Below are positions 15,124 through 23,753 of a stretch of 64,000 bases of DNA, piece by piece. Each line of letters begins with the position of its first letter. The stretch's first letter is position 1. This stretch comes from JBBDJB01 sp040880125. GTDB lineage: Bacteria; Planctomycetota; Planctomycetia; Pirellulales; JBBDJB01. The stretch is from NCBI GenBank assembly GCA_040880125.1, contig JBBDJB010000018.1:1-64000 (forward strand). The letters are read 5' to 3'. The position numbers and the translations under genes were made by a program. The notes below the pieces were generated by a model that saw only the letters and a list, made by a program, of their open reading frames with translations, was not told the DNA's origin and made no database searches.

Positions 15124-17217
15124 CTAATCCTCTTCCTCTTTGAGGGCCGCCTTCTCGATGACGTCCTTCTGCACGTTGCCGGGCACCACGTCGTACCGAT
15201 TGAAATCCATCGTGAAGCTGCCCTGGCCGCCGGTCATGCTGGAGATCGTGCGTGCATAGGTGGAAACCTCCGCCAACGGCACCTCGACGTCGATCGACTG
15301 CAGCCCTCCCCCGGCCGATTCCATGCCCAGCACGCGGCCGCGCCGACTCGACATATCGCTGTTCACGTCGCCCACGTTCTCGCCCGGCACGGTAATGCTC
15401 ATCGTTACGATGGGCTCCAGCAGCGACGGCTTGGCCTTTTGAAACGTTTCACGCAAGGCCATCGAGCCGGCTGTTTTAAAGGCCGCTTCCGAGCTGTCGA
15501 CCGGATGGTGCTTCCCGTAATGCACTTCGACGCACAGGTTCTGAACTCGATACCCGGCGATGATGCCACGCTCCATTCGCTCCAGCAGTCCCTTCTCCAC
15601 CGCCGGCAGAAAGTTGTTCGGGATCGAACCGCCCACAATCGAGTCCACCCATAGGAAGTTATTCGCCTCATGATGACGATAGTCGCGCATCTGTGGGAAG
15701 CGCTCCTTGGTGGCGAAGTCCTCCGGATCGGTGCCTATCGGGAAGGGGTGAAGCCGGATGTGTACTTCGCCAAATTGGCCGCGCCCGCCCGACTGTTTCT
15801 TATGGCGGTAGCTCCCTTCGGCCGTCGCCTGGATCGTCTCGCGGTAAGGGATCTTGGGCTCTTTCGTTTCGACCTCGACCTTATCGCGCCGCTTGAGCCG
15901 CTCCTGCACCATGCCTAAGTGCAGTTCGCTCATACCGGTCATCACCAGTTCTTTGGTCTGCCGGTCCCGTTCGGTGTGCAAAGTCGGATCTTCCTCGGTG
16001 ACCTTCGAAAGCGACCCGGAGAGCTTGGCCTCATCCCCGCGGCTCTTGGGCGTGACGGCAAGCCCGACCATTGGTAATGGGAACTCGATCTTCGGCAGTT
16101 CGACCTCGCCTAGCGTGGTGCCGGTGTGCAGATCTTCCATTTTGGCGACGGCGAGAATTTGCCCCGGCCCGGCGACGTCGATTGCCGTGGTTTCGCCTCC
16201 CTGCACCGAGAAGAGCTGTCCTACCTTGACGGCCTTGCGGGCCGTGGACGCCTCGATTGAGTCATCCTTTGACAACGTGCCGGAGTAGAGGCGGATGAAG
16301 CTCAGCTTTTGCACGAATGGATCGATGCGGGTCTTGAACACCCGGCCGACCAGCGGACCGTCCGGATCGGCCTGTACCGTGACGGTGTCGCCGTCCTTTT
16401 TGGCCGCGATGGTCACTTCGCTCGCGGGTATCGTGCACGTGGCCAGCGCATCGATCAGCTCCGGTAGTCCCACCCCCGTCTTGCCGCTGACCGCCACGAT
16501 GGGGATCAGGTTCCCTTCGCGGATCGCCCGCACGATCAGCCGCGAGATCTCCTCCTCGGTGGGCAGTTTTCCTTCGAAGTAGCGTTCGGTTACCTGCTCG
16601 TCCATTTCGATGATCGACTCGAGCAGGGCCTCGCCGATCGGTCCCGGATCCATCAGCGCTCCGCTGGTGTCGTCCGGGATCTTCAGCGTGTTGACGACGC
16701 CGCGGAAATCGTCGCCGTGGCCGACCGGCACGTTCAGCGGAACGCAGGCATTGCCCCACAGTTCCTGGATGCTGGCCACCAGGGCGGGAAACTCAATGTT
16801 GTCGGAGTCCATCTTATTGATGACGATAATTCGTCCCAAGCCGGCCTTCTCCGCTTCGGCAAACACCCGCCGCGTGTTGACTTCGATGCCCGCGGTTGCG
16901 CTGATCACGATCGCCGCCGCGTCAACTCCGTACAGGGCGCCGATCGTCTGGCCGATAAAGTCGGTATATCCGGGCGTGTCGACGACGTGAAAGTGCTTTC
17001 CCCCGTGATCGAAATGGGTGATGGCGGCTTCGATCGTGTGCTTATGCTCCTGCTCTTCCTCATCAAAGTCGCACACGCTGGTGCCATCATCCACGCTGTG
17101 TTGCCCGCTGACGGCGCCGGTGAGCATCAGCATCTTGTCGATCAGCGTCGTCTTGCCGGTCGAACCGTGGCCGCACACGGCCAGATTGCGAATCGTTTCC
17201 GCGTTCACCGTAGCCAT
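15124..17217 (-). CDS. Elongation factor G-like GTPase (EF-G paralogue)
   Basis: 697 residues, the usual EF-G length. G-domain motifs: G1 GHGSTGKTT (16-24), G3 DTPG (80-83), G4 NKMD (134-137). In classical EF-G, G1 reads GHIDAGKTT or similar and switch I ends RGITI; here these are GHGSTGKTT and HKHTIEAA, marking the EF-G-like (EF-G2-type) subgroup. Domains II to V follow (GRVFKTRIDPFVQKLSF, TGMSELHLGMV, SGGRGQFGEVHI). It probably binds the ribosome, but whether it drives translocation, recycling or a stress role cannot be told. The ATG follows AAGGAG. No str-operon neighbours (rpsL, rpsG, tuf), supporting a paralogue. Confidence 0.85.
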   Translation of the reverse strand: MATVNAETIRNLAVCGHGSTGKTTLIDKMLMLTGAVSGQHSVDDGTSVCDFDEEEQEHKHTIEAAITHFDHGGKHFHVVDTPGYTDFIGQTIGALYGVDAAAIVISATAGIEVNTRRVFAEAEKAGLGRIIVINKMDSDNIEFPALVASIQELWGNACVPLNVPVGHGDDFRGVVNTLKIPDDTSGALMDPGPIGEALLESIIEMDEQVTERYFEGKLPTEEEISRLIVRAIREGNLIPIVAVSGKTGVGLPELIDALATCTIPASEVTIAAKKDGDTVTVQADPDGPLVGRVFKTRIDPFVQKLSFIRLYSGTLSKDDSIEASTARKAVKVGQLFSVQGGETTAIDVAGPGQILAVAKMEDLHTGTTLGEVELPKIEFPLPMVGLAVTPKSRGDEAKLSGSLSKVTEEDPTLHTERDRQTKELVMTGMSELHLGMVQERLKRRDKVEVETKEPKIPYRETIQATAEGSYRHKKQSGGRGQFGEVHIRLHPFPIGTDPEDFATKERFPQMRDYRHHEANNFLWVDSIVGGSIPNNFLPAVEKGLLERMERGIIAGYRVQNLCVEVHYGKHHPVDSSEAAFKTAGSMALRETFQKAKPSLLEPIVTMSITVPGENVGDVNSDMSSRRGRVLGMESAGGGLQSIDVEVPLAEVSTYARTISSMTGGQGSFTMDFNRYDVVPGNVQKDVIEKAALKEEED

Positions 17218-17300
17218 ACCGGCTCCTTCTCAACAAGGCGTGAAATGGATCCTTCGGTTGCCGACCGATCGTTGGCCGCTTTGCGTGACGCCGTAGTATA

Positions 17301-18044
17301 TCAGAGGCGCGAGCGAGTCTCTCTCGGATGGTCTCCAGCCGCGGCCAACGCTTCGGCCAGCACAAACCGCTGGTCGTACAGCGCGCGGCCGATGATACAA
17401 CCGTCCATGCCAATTTCGGTGAGGCGTGCGACGTCCTCGACGCTCGCTATACCGCCCGAGGCGATCACTGGGCAGGTAACCGCCGACTTCATCTGTGCCA
17501 GCGCTTCGACGTTCGGGCCACCCAGCGTGCCGTCCGTGGCGATATCCGTATAGACGATGCCGGCGATGGGCTCGTCCGCAAGTTCGCGAGCAAGCTCGAC
17601 CGCGTCGACGTGCGAGGTATCGCGCCAGCCGTCGGTGGCGATGCGCCCGTCGCGGGCATCCAGCCCTAGCACCAGCCGGTCGGGGTAAGCCCCGGCCGCC
17701 TCCCGGAACCAATCGGGCTGCTTCAGGGCGGATGTACCCAGCACCAGGCGCGCAAGCCCCATACCCAGCAGCCGCGAGATGGTCTGCGTATCGCGGATCC
17801 CGCCCCCCAATTGGCACGGCACGTCGACGGTGGAGAGAATTCGCTCGATGCTCTCGAGGTTTTGCGGCACGCCGTCGCGAGCACCGTCCAGATCGACCAG
17901 GTGCAGCCGCGACGCCCCCTGATCCACCCAGTGTTTCGCCATGGCGGCGGGATCTTCGCCGAAGACGGTCTCGCGATCGAAGTCGCCCTGCACCAGGCGG
18001 ACGCATTTTCCGCCGCGCAGGTCGATGGCCGGCCAGATCTGCAT
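17301..18044 (-). CDS. hisA: HisA, phosphoribosylformimino-AICAR-phosphate isomerase
   Basis: 247 residues from the ATG at 18044, which gives the canonical N-terminus MQIWPAIDLRGG; AAGGTG is 8-9 bases upstream. This TIM-barrel enzyme does the fourth step of histidine synthesis, opening the ribose ring of ProFAR by an Amadori rearrangement. The catalytic aspartates are D8 (PAIDL) and the one in LGLDARDG near residue 127. Phosphate-binding loops appear in LGGGIRDTQ and ASGGIAS. It stands apart from other his genes and is divergent from nfo, 124 bases away. Confidence 0.95.
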   Translation of the reverse strand: MQIWPAIDLRGGKCVRLVQGDFDRETVFGEDPAAMAKHWVDQGASRLHLVDLDGARDGVPQNLESIERILSTVDVPCQLGGGIRDTQTISRLLGMGLARLVLGTSALKQPDWFREAAGAYPDRLVLGLDARDGRIATDGWRDTSHVDAVELARELADEPIAGIVYTDIATDGTLGGPNVEALAQMKSAVTCPVIASGGIASVEDVARLTEIGMDGCIIGRALYDQRFVLAEALAAAGDHPRETRSRL

Positions 18045-18168
18045 GGTGTTCACCTTATCGCCCCGCCGGGGCACAAGAAACCCGGAATATGCCACACACC
18101 CGGGTCGCTTTCAAGTAGATGGCGCTGCCCCTGGCGGCGCGTCGGTGAAGCTGGTACGGTCGGAGATC

Positions 18169-19077
18169 ATGCCCATCCTCGGAGCCCACATGTCGATCGC
18201 CGGCGGCTACTATAAGGCCGTCGAAGCTGCGCAGCGTCACGGGTGCGACTGCGTGCAGTTGTTCACCAAGAACAACAATCAGTGGCGCGCCAAACCGATC
18301 AGCGACGAAGAAGCGACTCGCTTTCGCACGGCGTTGGGTGAGTTGAACATCGCGCACCCCATCGCCCACGACTCCTACTTGATCAACCTGGCCAGCCCGG
18401 ACAAGGAGCTGTGGAAGAAATCGCTCGACTCGATGGTCGTGGAGATGTTGCGGGCCGAGCAGTTGGGGATTCCCTACGTCGTCGCCCATCCCGGCGCTTA
18501 TACGACCAGCAGCGAACAGGCCGGTCTGCGGCAGATCGTGAAGGCACTGGACGAACTGCACAAGCAAACTCGCGGCATTACGGCGAAGTGTCTTCTGGAA
18601 AACACGGCAGGGCAGGGGAGCAACCTGGGCTGGCGATTCGAGCATCTGGCGACGCTGCTCTCGGGCGTGAAGGATCCCGACCGGCTGGGGATCTGCGTCG
18701 ACACCTGTCACGTCTACGCGGCCGGCTACCCGTTCGAAAATGAAAAGGGCTACCGGGCGACGATGCGTGAACTGAACAAGGTTGTCGGTCTCGACCAGAT
18801 CAAGGCCTTTCATCTAAATGACAGCAAGACGGCCGCCGGATCGCGAGTCGATCGCCACGCCCACATTGGGCGCGGGCTGATGGGGCTTGAGCCGTTTCGT
18901 CTGCTGCTGAACGATCGCCGCTTCCGACGCGTGCCGATGTACTTAGAAACACCCAAGGGCGAAGAAGACGGCGAGCCGCTGGACGAGATCAACCTGCGAA
19001 CGCTGCGCTCGCTGATCAAGCCGAGCGGCTCAAAGCCACGCCTCACAAAGAAGAAGCGAGAAGTACGGAGCCGTTAG
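18169..19077 (+). CDS. nfo: Endonuclease IV (AP endonuclease)
   Basis: 302 residues from the ATG at 18169, behind GGAG; the frame is open upstream but MPILGAHMSIAGGYY is the family N-terminus. It cleaves DNA 5' of abasic sites in base excision repair, using three zinc ions. Ligand motifs are all present: GAHMSIAGG, VVAHPGAY, LLENTAGQG, GICVDTCHVYAAGY, AFHLNDSK, RVDRHAHIGRG and LETPKGE. A basic C-terminal tail (KPRLTKKKREVRSR) extends past the usual end. Its TAG stop interlocks with the TAA of the convergent permease gene (shared TTAG at 19074-19077). Confidence 0.95.
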   Translation: MPILGAHMSIAGGYYKAVEAAQRHGCDCVQLFTKNNNQWRAKPISDEEATRFRTALGELNIAHPIAHDSYLINLASPDKELWKKSLDSMVVEMLRAEQLGIPYVVAHPGAYTTSSEQAGLRQIVKALDELHKQTRGITAKCLLENTAGQGSNLGWRFEHLATLLSGVKDPDRLGICVDTCHVYAAGYPFENEKGYRATMRELNKVVGLDQIKAFHLNDSKTAAGSRVDRHAHIGRGLMGLEPFRLLLNDRRFRRVPMYLETPKGEEDGEPLDEINLRTLRSLIKPSGSKPRLTKKKREVRSR

Positions 19078-20384
19078 TCGGCAGGAATGTCGCGGCCGTG
19101 CGGATCGACTTCCGTATCCGACAGTCTTTCGGAGATTTCGCGAGCCAGCCGCTCGTCGATGTAATGTTCCATTCGCTCGGCGGGAGCGTGGACGTGATCG
19201 TGCGGCAGCCCAAGGTGTTCGACTAGATACGCCTCCCACAGCCGGTGTGATCGGACAAGCCCGCGTGCGTGGCGCCGGCCTTGTTCCGTCAGGCGGACGC
19301 CGTCGGCCGTGGAGACGACATAGCCCCGCCGGATCAACCTCGATAGCTCCCAATGGGCGAGCAAACCGCCGCCGACTGCCTGGACCGCCTCGCCGCGCCC
19401 CAGCGACCGCTGTACCGCCAACTCTTCCAGGCGGTAGAGCATGCCCAGCAGGTCTTCCGAAAAGATACGTAGCGACGTACGGGCGTTGCGGATCATCTTG
19501 CTGGCCAGCCCGTAACGAGGTGACAGGACAACGGCCAGTGCGAAACAGGCGCCGGCCACCACCGCCATCATGCCCGCGGTGTTGGTATCGAACTGGACGG
19601 CCAGCAGCCGCCCGGCGATCGCCGAGATTACTCCAACACCGGCGGCCACCCATAGCATTCGGCCCAATCGATCGCAGAGCAGATGCGCCGTCGCGCCCGG
19701 GGCAATGAGCATGGCAATCACCAGGATCGAACCAACCGCCTCGAACGAGGCAACCGCCGTGAGCGCGACTAGTGCCATCAATACGTAGTGCATCAGGCCC
19801 GCGGGAATGCTCATCGTGGTGGAGAGCGCGGGATCGAAGGAGCTGATTTTCAGTTCTTTCCAAAAAAGCAGGATGAACGCGACGTTCAGCAGAAAGACTG
19901 GCGCGATGGAGAGAAACTGCCGCGGCAGTTCCAGACCCGCCACGGGAATAGTGTTCAGTCCGACGTAGTCGAGCAGGCCTTCCAGTACGCATTCGGTGTC
20001 GATATGCACTTGCGAGGCGAATCGCCGTATGAGGATCACCCCCAGGGCGAACAGCGAGGTGAACACTACGCCCATGCTGGCATCGGCCGGCACACCTCCG
20101 TGCTTGTGCAGGGCCTGCGTGAGCAGCGTCGTCAGCAGCCCCGCCGCCAATGCCCCGACGAACATGTACCCGATGCCCAGACTGCCGGACAACAGAAAGG
20201 CGACCGCCAAGCCCGGCAGTACCGCGTGCGCCAGCGCATCTCCCAGCAGGCTCATCCGCCGCAGAACCAGAAAGCAGCCGATCAGACCGCACGAGACGTT
20301 CGTCAGACTGCCGACCGTGAAGATCCACAGCGTGGTGCGTGTCTGATCATCGAGCTGTGCGAGCCACTCGGCAATTGTGGTCAT
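19074..20384 (-). CDS. Metal ABC permease B fused to DtxR/MntR-like repressor domain
   Basis: 436 residues. The first ~285 are a ZnuB/MntB/TroC-type permease with about eight membrane helices (RRMSLLGDALAHAVLPGLA, EAVGSILVIAMLIAPGATA). From about residue 305 comes a cytoplasmic domain like DtxR/MntR: a winged helix (EDLLGMLYRLEE, GVRLTEQGRRHA) and then the metal-binding dimer domain. By alignment, DtxR ligands H79, E83, H98, E105 and H106 correspond to H380, E384, H399, E406 and H407. The C102 position is E403, as in manganese-type MntR. The SH3-like end PHGRDIP is also kept. Chlamydial YtgCR has the same permease-repressor order. It is last in the operon, 22 bases after permease A. Confidence 0.88.
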   Translation of the reverse strand: MTTIAEWLAQLDDQTRTTLWIFTVGSLTNVSCGLIGCFLVLRRMSLLGDALAHAVLPGLAVAFLLSGSLGIGYMFVGALAAGLLTTLLTQALHKHGGVPADASMGVVFTSLFALGVILIRRFASQVHIDTECVLEGLLDYVGLNTIPVAGLELPRQFLSIAPVFLLNVAFILLFWKELKISSFDPALSTTMSIPAGLMHYVLMALVALTAVASFEAVGSILVIAMLIAPGATAHLLCDRLGRMLWVAAGVGVISAIAGRLLAVQFDTNTAGMMAVVAGACFALAVVLSPRYGLASKMIRNARTSLRIFSEDLLGMLYRLEELAVQRSLGRGEAVQAVGGGLLAHWELSRLIRRGYVVSTADGVRLTEQGRRHARGLVRSHRLWEAYLVEHLGLPHDHVHAPAERMEHYIDERLAREISERLSDTEVDPHGRDIPAD

Positions 20385-20406
20385 GGTGTTTTCACTACAT
20401 CAACAT

Positions 20407-21768
20407 CTACGGATCTCGGCTGGGAGTCGATTCCGACTCCTCCAGCGCATGCGGTGAAACCGGCACCTGGCGATCTTCTTCCGGTAATGCGCCGCTGTCG
20501 GCCAATCGCTTCTCCAGCGCGTCGAGCGTGTCGGGCGTCAGCAGGTGCTCGATCGAGTCGGCGTCGCGGTCAACGTGGTCGCTGGCGATGTTGGCGCCCT
20601 CGATGAGAAACATCTCCCACAGCCGATGGGCCCGCGTCACCTCGGCCGCCCGGCGAAGCCCCTTGGGCGTCAAGCGCACCTGGTTCTGTTTCCGCTCGAC
20701 GTCGCCGCGGCGCGAGGCTGCCGCCAGCAGCCAGCGCGCCGCCCAAGGGCTCCACGCGCGGCGGGCACGGATCGCCTCCAGCGCGATCGGCGGGCGCTGC
20801 TCCAAATTGTGCTCGCTCAGCTCGTATAACGTCCGCAACAGGTTTTCCCGGGCAGTCTTGCGCCGCAGATTGACTTCCGAGACAGCCCGGCTGATCACGC
20901 CGCGGCGCGGGGCAAAGAGCACGGAGAACAAAAAGATAGCCGCCCCGCACAGCACAATGACCGGCCCGGTCGGCATGGCAATGCCGCCGGTCACTAACCC
21001 CAACGGATCGAAGCCGAGCCACTGGGCCAGTTGCCCGGACGACTCCAGTGTTCCCAGGCTGCCAGTGGCCGCGCCGATCACCGCCGACAGAACGAGCATC
21101 ACGCCCAGTCGCTCCGTCCAAAAGCGTGCCGCCGCACCGGGGATGATAATCAGGGCGGCCATCAGCACGACGCCCACGATCGGCAGCCCCACGATGGTAA
21201 CAACGGTCAAGGTGCCCATCATCGTCATGTCGAGCATGAGCGTCGGCCAGCCTTGCGAGCGGGCGAACTCCGGATCAAAGCTGAATACCTTCAGTTCCTT
21301 GTAGAGCGCCATCAGCACTACTAGCGCAACCAGCGAGACAACGCTGAGGATGGCGATGTCGGCATCCAGCATGCTGCTGGCCTGGCCGAAAAGATACGTG
21401 CTCAGGCCGGCCTTGTTGCCCTGCGGCACGTGCGCGATGACCGAGAGCAGCACGATGCCTGCCGCATAAAAGGTGCTCAGCACGATGCCGATGGCGGCGT
21501 CTTCCTTGGTGCGCGTGGTCCGCGTGACCAGCGTCAGCACGCCCATTGCCAACAGCCCGGCGAGAAACGCGCCCAGCAATAATCCCAAACGGTGGCGATC
21601 GCCAATCACTAGATATGCGATACACAAGCCCGGCAGCGCCGCGTGCGCGAGCATGTCGCCCACCAGCGCCCGCCGCCGCAGCACCACGAAGCTGCCGGCC
21701 ATGCCGGCGACGCATCCCAACAGCGACGTACCGATCAAAACCTTTGCGGTGATGCTCAGCCCTGTCAC
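20407..21768 (-). CDS. Metal ABC permease A fused to DtxR-like repressor domain
   Basis: 453 residues. The permease part (1 to ~275) has the family motif RRRALVGDMLAHAALPGLC and a second block VGVVLMAALIIIPGAAA. The C-terminal part (about 295-453) is again DtxR-like: LLRTLYELSEHN, a winged-helix segment ending QVRLTPKGLRRA, then HRLWEMFLIEG. Ligand positions read H381, E385, D400 (DtxR H98), D404 (C102), E407 and H408, so this copy is more degenerate than permease B, and the PHGxxIP end is not clear. Its start overlaps the ATPase stop by 4 bases, which indicates translational coupling. It forms the transmembrane channel with the ATPase; the tail may sense cytoplasmic metal. Confidence 0.87.
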   Translation of the reverse strand: MTGLSITAKVLIGTSLLGCVAGMAGSFVVLRRRALVGDMLAHAALPGLCIAYLVIGDRHRLGLLLGAFLAGLLAMGVLTLVTRTTRTKEDAAIGIVLSTFYAAGIVLLSVIAHVPQGNKAGLSTYLFGQASSMLDADIAILSVVSLVALVVLMALYKELKVFSFDPEFARSQGWPTLMLDMTMMGTLTVVTIVGLPIVGVVLMAALIIIPGAAARFWTERLGVMLVLSAVIGAATGSLGTLESSGQLAQWLGFDPLGLVTGGIAMPTGPVIVLCGAAIFLFSVLFAPRRGVISRAVSEVNLRRKTARENLLRTLYELSEHNLEQRPPIALEAIRARRAWSPWAARWLLAAASRRGDVERKQNQVRLTPKGLRRAAEVTRAHRLWEMFLIEGANIASDHVDRDADSIEHLLTPDTLDALEKRLADSGALPEEDRQVPVSPHALEESESTPSRDP

Positions 21769-22583
21769 CGTGGCCGATCTCCCAGGCGGACCGCTTCGGC
21801 GGCCTTGTCGAGTATCGTCAACCGGCCGCCGTAGGTAGTGTTGAGATTCTCGGCGGTGAATGCGGTTTCGGTGGGGCCGCAGGCGATCAGCCGCATGTTC
21901 AGCAGGATGACGTGATCGAAGTATTGCTGCACGGTCTGCAAGTCATGATGCACGACGAGCACCGTTTTGCGCTGCGCGCGCAGTTCCTTGAGCAGGTTGA
22001 TAATCGCCTTCTCCGTAGCGGCGTCAACACCGGCGAAAGGCTCGTCCATAAAGTAGATCTGCGCCGACTGCGCCAGCGCCCGGGCCAGGAACACCCGCTG
22101 CTGTTGTCCTCCGGAGAGTTGGCGAATCTGGCGATCGGCCAAAGCTTCCATACCGACCTGCTGGAGACAGTCCTGCGCCAGTTCGCGCTCGGACTTCCCC
22201 GGCCGGCGACACCACCCCAGCCGGCCGTAGGTGCCCATCGTGACGACGTCGAGCACGGAAACCGGAAAGTCCCAATCGACCGACTCGCGCTGCGGTACGT
22301 AGCCGACCAGGTGCCGCTGCCGGCGGTAGGGTCGGCCATAGATCTCGACTTTGCCGCTGGCCAGCGGTACCAGCCCCAGTACGGCCTTAATCAATGTCGT
22401 TTTGCCGGCGCCGTTGGGTCCGACGATGCCCACCAGCTTCCCCTCGGGCACGACCAGATCGATGTCCCACAAGACCGGCTTGCGGTGATAGGCGACCGTC
22501 ATGTCATGGATCTCGACCGGCGGCGGGCTGTCCGCCTCGGCGGGAGTACCTACGGCGAATTGCGTTTCGAGATTGCTGTGCAT
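21765..22583 (-). CDS. Metal ABC transporter ATP-binding protein (ZnuC/TroB family)
   Basis: 272 residues. Walker A GPNGAGKTT, ABC signature LSGGQQQRVFLARAL, Walker B IYFMDEPF, and the H-loop in VLVVHHDLQTV are all present. The close match to ZnuC/MntA/TroB-type ATPases (NTTYGGRLTIL-type C-terminal segment, SVDWDFPVSVLDVV) fits the surrounding binding protein and permeases. It powers import of a divalent metal. It starts 32 bases after the binding-protein gene and its stop overlaps the permease A start, so the four genes are one operon. Confidence 0.93.
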   Translation of the reverse strand: MHSNLETQFAVGTPAEADSPPPVEIHDMTVAYHRKPVLWDIDLVVPEGKLVGIVGPNGAGKTTLIKAVLGLVPLASGKVEIYGRPYRRQRHLVGYVPQRESVDWDFPVSVLDVVTMGTYGRLGWCRRPGKSERELAQDCLQQVGMEALADRQIRQLSGGQQQRVFLARALAQSAQIYFMDEPFAGVDAATEKAIINLLKELRAQRKTVLVVHHDLQTVQQYFDHVILLNMRLIACGPTETAFTAENLNTTYGGRLTILDKAAEAVRLGDRPR

Positions 22584-22615
22584 GTTGATCTACGAACCGA
22601 CGGCGGCAGTTGCCC

Positions 22616-23569
22616 TCATTTCAGTGCATCAACCACTGTTACTACGTTGTGGCGAAACATGCCGACATACGTCCCCTCGGGCGTGCCGGCTTCCCCCATC
22701 GCGTCGGAGTAGAGCTCCCCTCCGATGCGCACCTCGTGCCCCTGCGCAGCGCAGGCTTCGATCAAAGCTTGCACGTTTCGCGGCGGGACGCTCGACTCCA
22801 CAAACACTGCCTTGATCTGGCGATCGACCAATATGGTCACCAGTCGCTCCATTGAGGCGACGTCCGGTTCGTCCACGGTGCTGATCCCTTGCAGGCCGTG
22901 CACCTCGACATCATAGGCTTGGCCGAAATAACCGAATGCATCGTGGGCCGTGACCAGGACGCGCCGGTCCTTATCGACCGTCGACAACATATGCTTCGCT
23001 TCCTCGTCCAACTCTGCTAGCCGGGCGATATAGGCATCGCGGTTGGTCTCGTAGGCCTGACGATGTGCGGCGTCGATCTCCACCAGCTTCTCGGTGGCGT
23101 AGCGGACACACTCGCCCCACAACGCGGCGTCGTGCCACACGTGCGGGTCATAGTGGCCGGCAAATTCCGGCGGCTCGCGCAGGCGGCTGTCGGCCGACTG
23201 CTGGAGACCTTCGGTCACCGCGAACGTCGGTTTCTTGCGGGCCATCGCCACCAGCAGGTCCGCCAGGCGGCCTTCCAGGTGCATGCCGTTGTAGAACACG
23301 ACGTCGGCCGCATTGAGCTTGCGGACATCGCTGGGCGTGGCCTTGTAGGTGTGCGGATCGACACCCGGCCCCATCAGGGCCTCGACCTCGACATGCTCGC
23401 CGCCCAGGTTTTGGAGCATGTCGGCGATCTGCCCGGTGGTGCAGACGACATTCAGCGTCTCGGACACGGAGCCGTCGGATTCCGCGTCGGCCCCAGTGCA
23501 GCCGCTTGCGGCGGCCACAAGGACCAGCCCGAGGAGCACGGACCAGAGCCGGCGTATCGCACTATACAT
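22616..23569 (-). CDS. Metal ABC transporter substrate-binding lipoprotein (TroA/ZnuA family)
   Basis: 317 residues from the ATG at 23569, which begins a lipoprotein signal (VLVAAASGC, lipidated Cys24). Cluster A-1 motifs hold the metal ligands of TroA/PsaA proteins: H73 in GVDPHTYKATPSD, a His in DPHVWHDAALW, a His in VTAHDAFGYFGQ, and an Asp in ELYSDAMGEAGTPEGTY. There is no His/Asp-rich loop of the ZnuA kind, which leans toward manganese or iron rather than zinc, but the metal is not proven. First gene of the transporter operon, with a promoter and a 16-bp dyad just upstream. Confidence 0.92.
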   Translation of the reverse strand: MYSAIRRLWSVLLGLVLVAAASGCTGADAESDGSVSETLNVVCTTGQIADMLQNLGGEHVEVEALMGPGVDPHTYKATPSDVRKLNAADVVFYNGMHLEGRLADLLVAMARKKPTFAVTEGLQQSADSRLREPPEFAGHYDPHVWHDAALWGECVRYATEKLVEIDAAHRQAYETNRDAYIARLAELDEEAKHMLSTVDKDRRVLVTAHDAFGYFGQAYDVEVHGLQGISTVDEPDVASMERLVTILVDRQIKAVFVESSVPPRNVQALIEACAAQGHEVRIGGELYSDAMGEAGTPEGTYVGMFRHNVVTVVDALK

Positions 23570-23604
23570 GGAGCATTCCCCGATTTGATCGGTGGGAATA
23601 ATTT

Positions 23605-23620
23605 TTTTGATCAATCCAAA
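23605..23620 (-). promoter_or_regulatory. Putative metalloregulator operator at the binding-protein gene
   Basis: Plus strand TTTTGATCAATCCAAA, matching the perfect palindrome at 24756-24771 in 14 of 16 positions. It directly abuts the -10 box and covers the predicted transcription start, so a bound repressor would block transcription. Confidence 0.6.
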
Positions 23621-23647
23621 TTGTAGTGTGGCTCGGCCCTCCGTCAA
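23620..23647 (-). promoter_or_regulatory. Sigma-70-like promoter of the metal ABC operon
   Basis: Minus strand: -35 TTGACG (23642-23647), 16-base spacer, -10 TACAAT (23620-23625), each five of six. The predicted start is around 23613, inside the dyad at 23605-23620. Confidence 0.55.
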
Positions 23648-23753
23648 GCACTTCTGGGGTGCGCGATGGGGCGAAGAGGCCACAGCGAAGATTGGCCCGG
23701 CGGATCTTCGTCGCCATCTCGTCGGTGCGTTGCCGGCTAGCCTCGCCGGGGCG

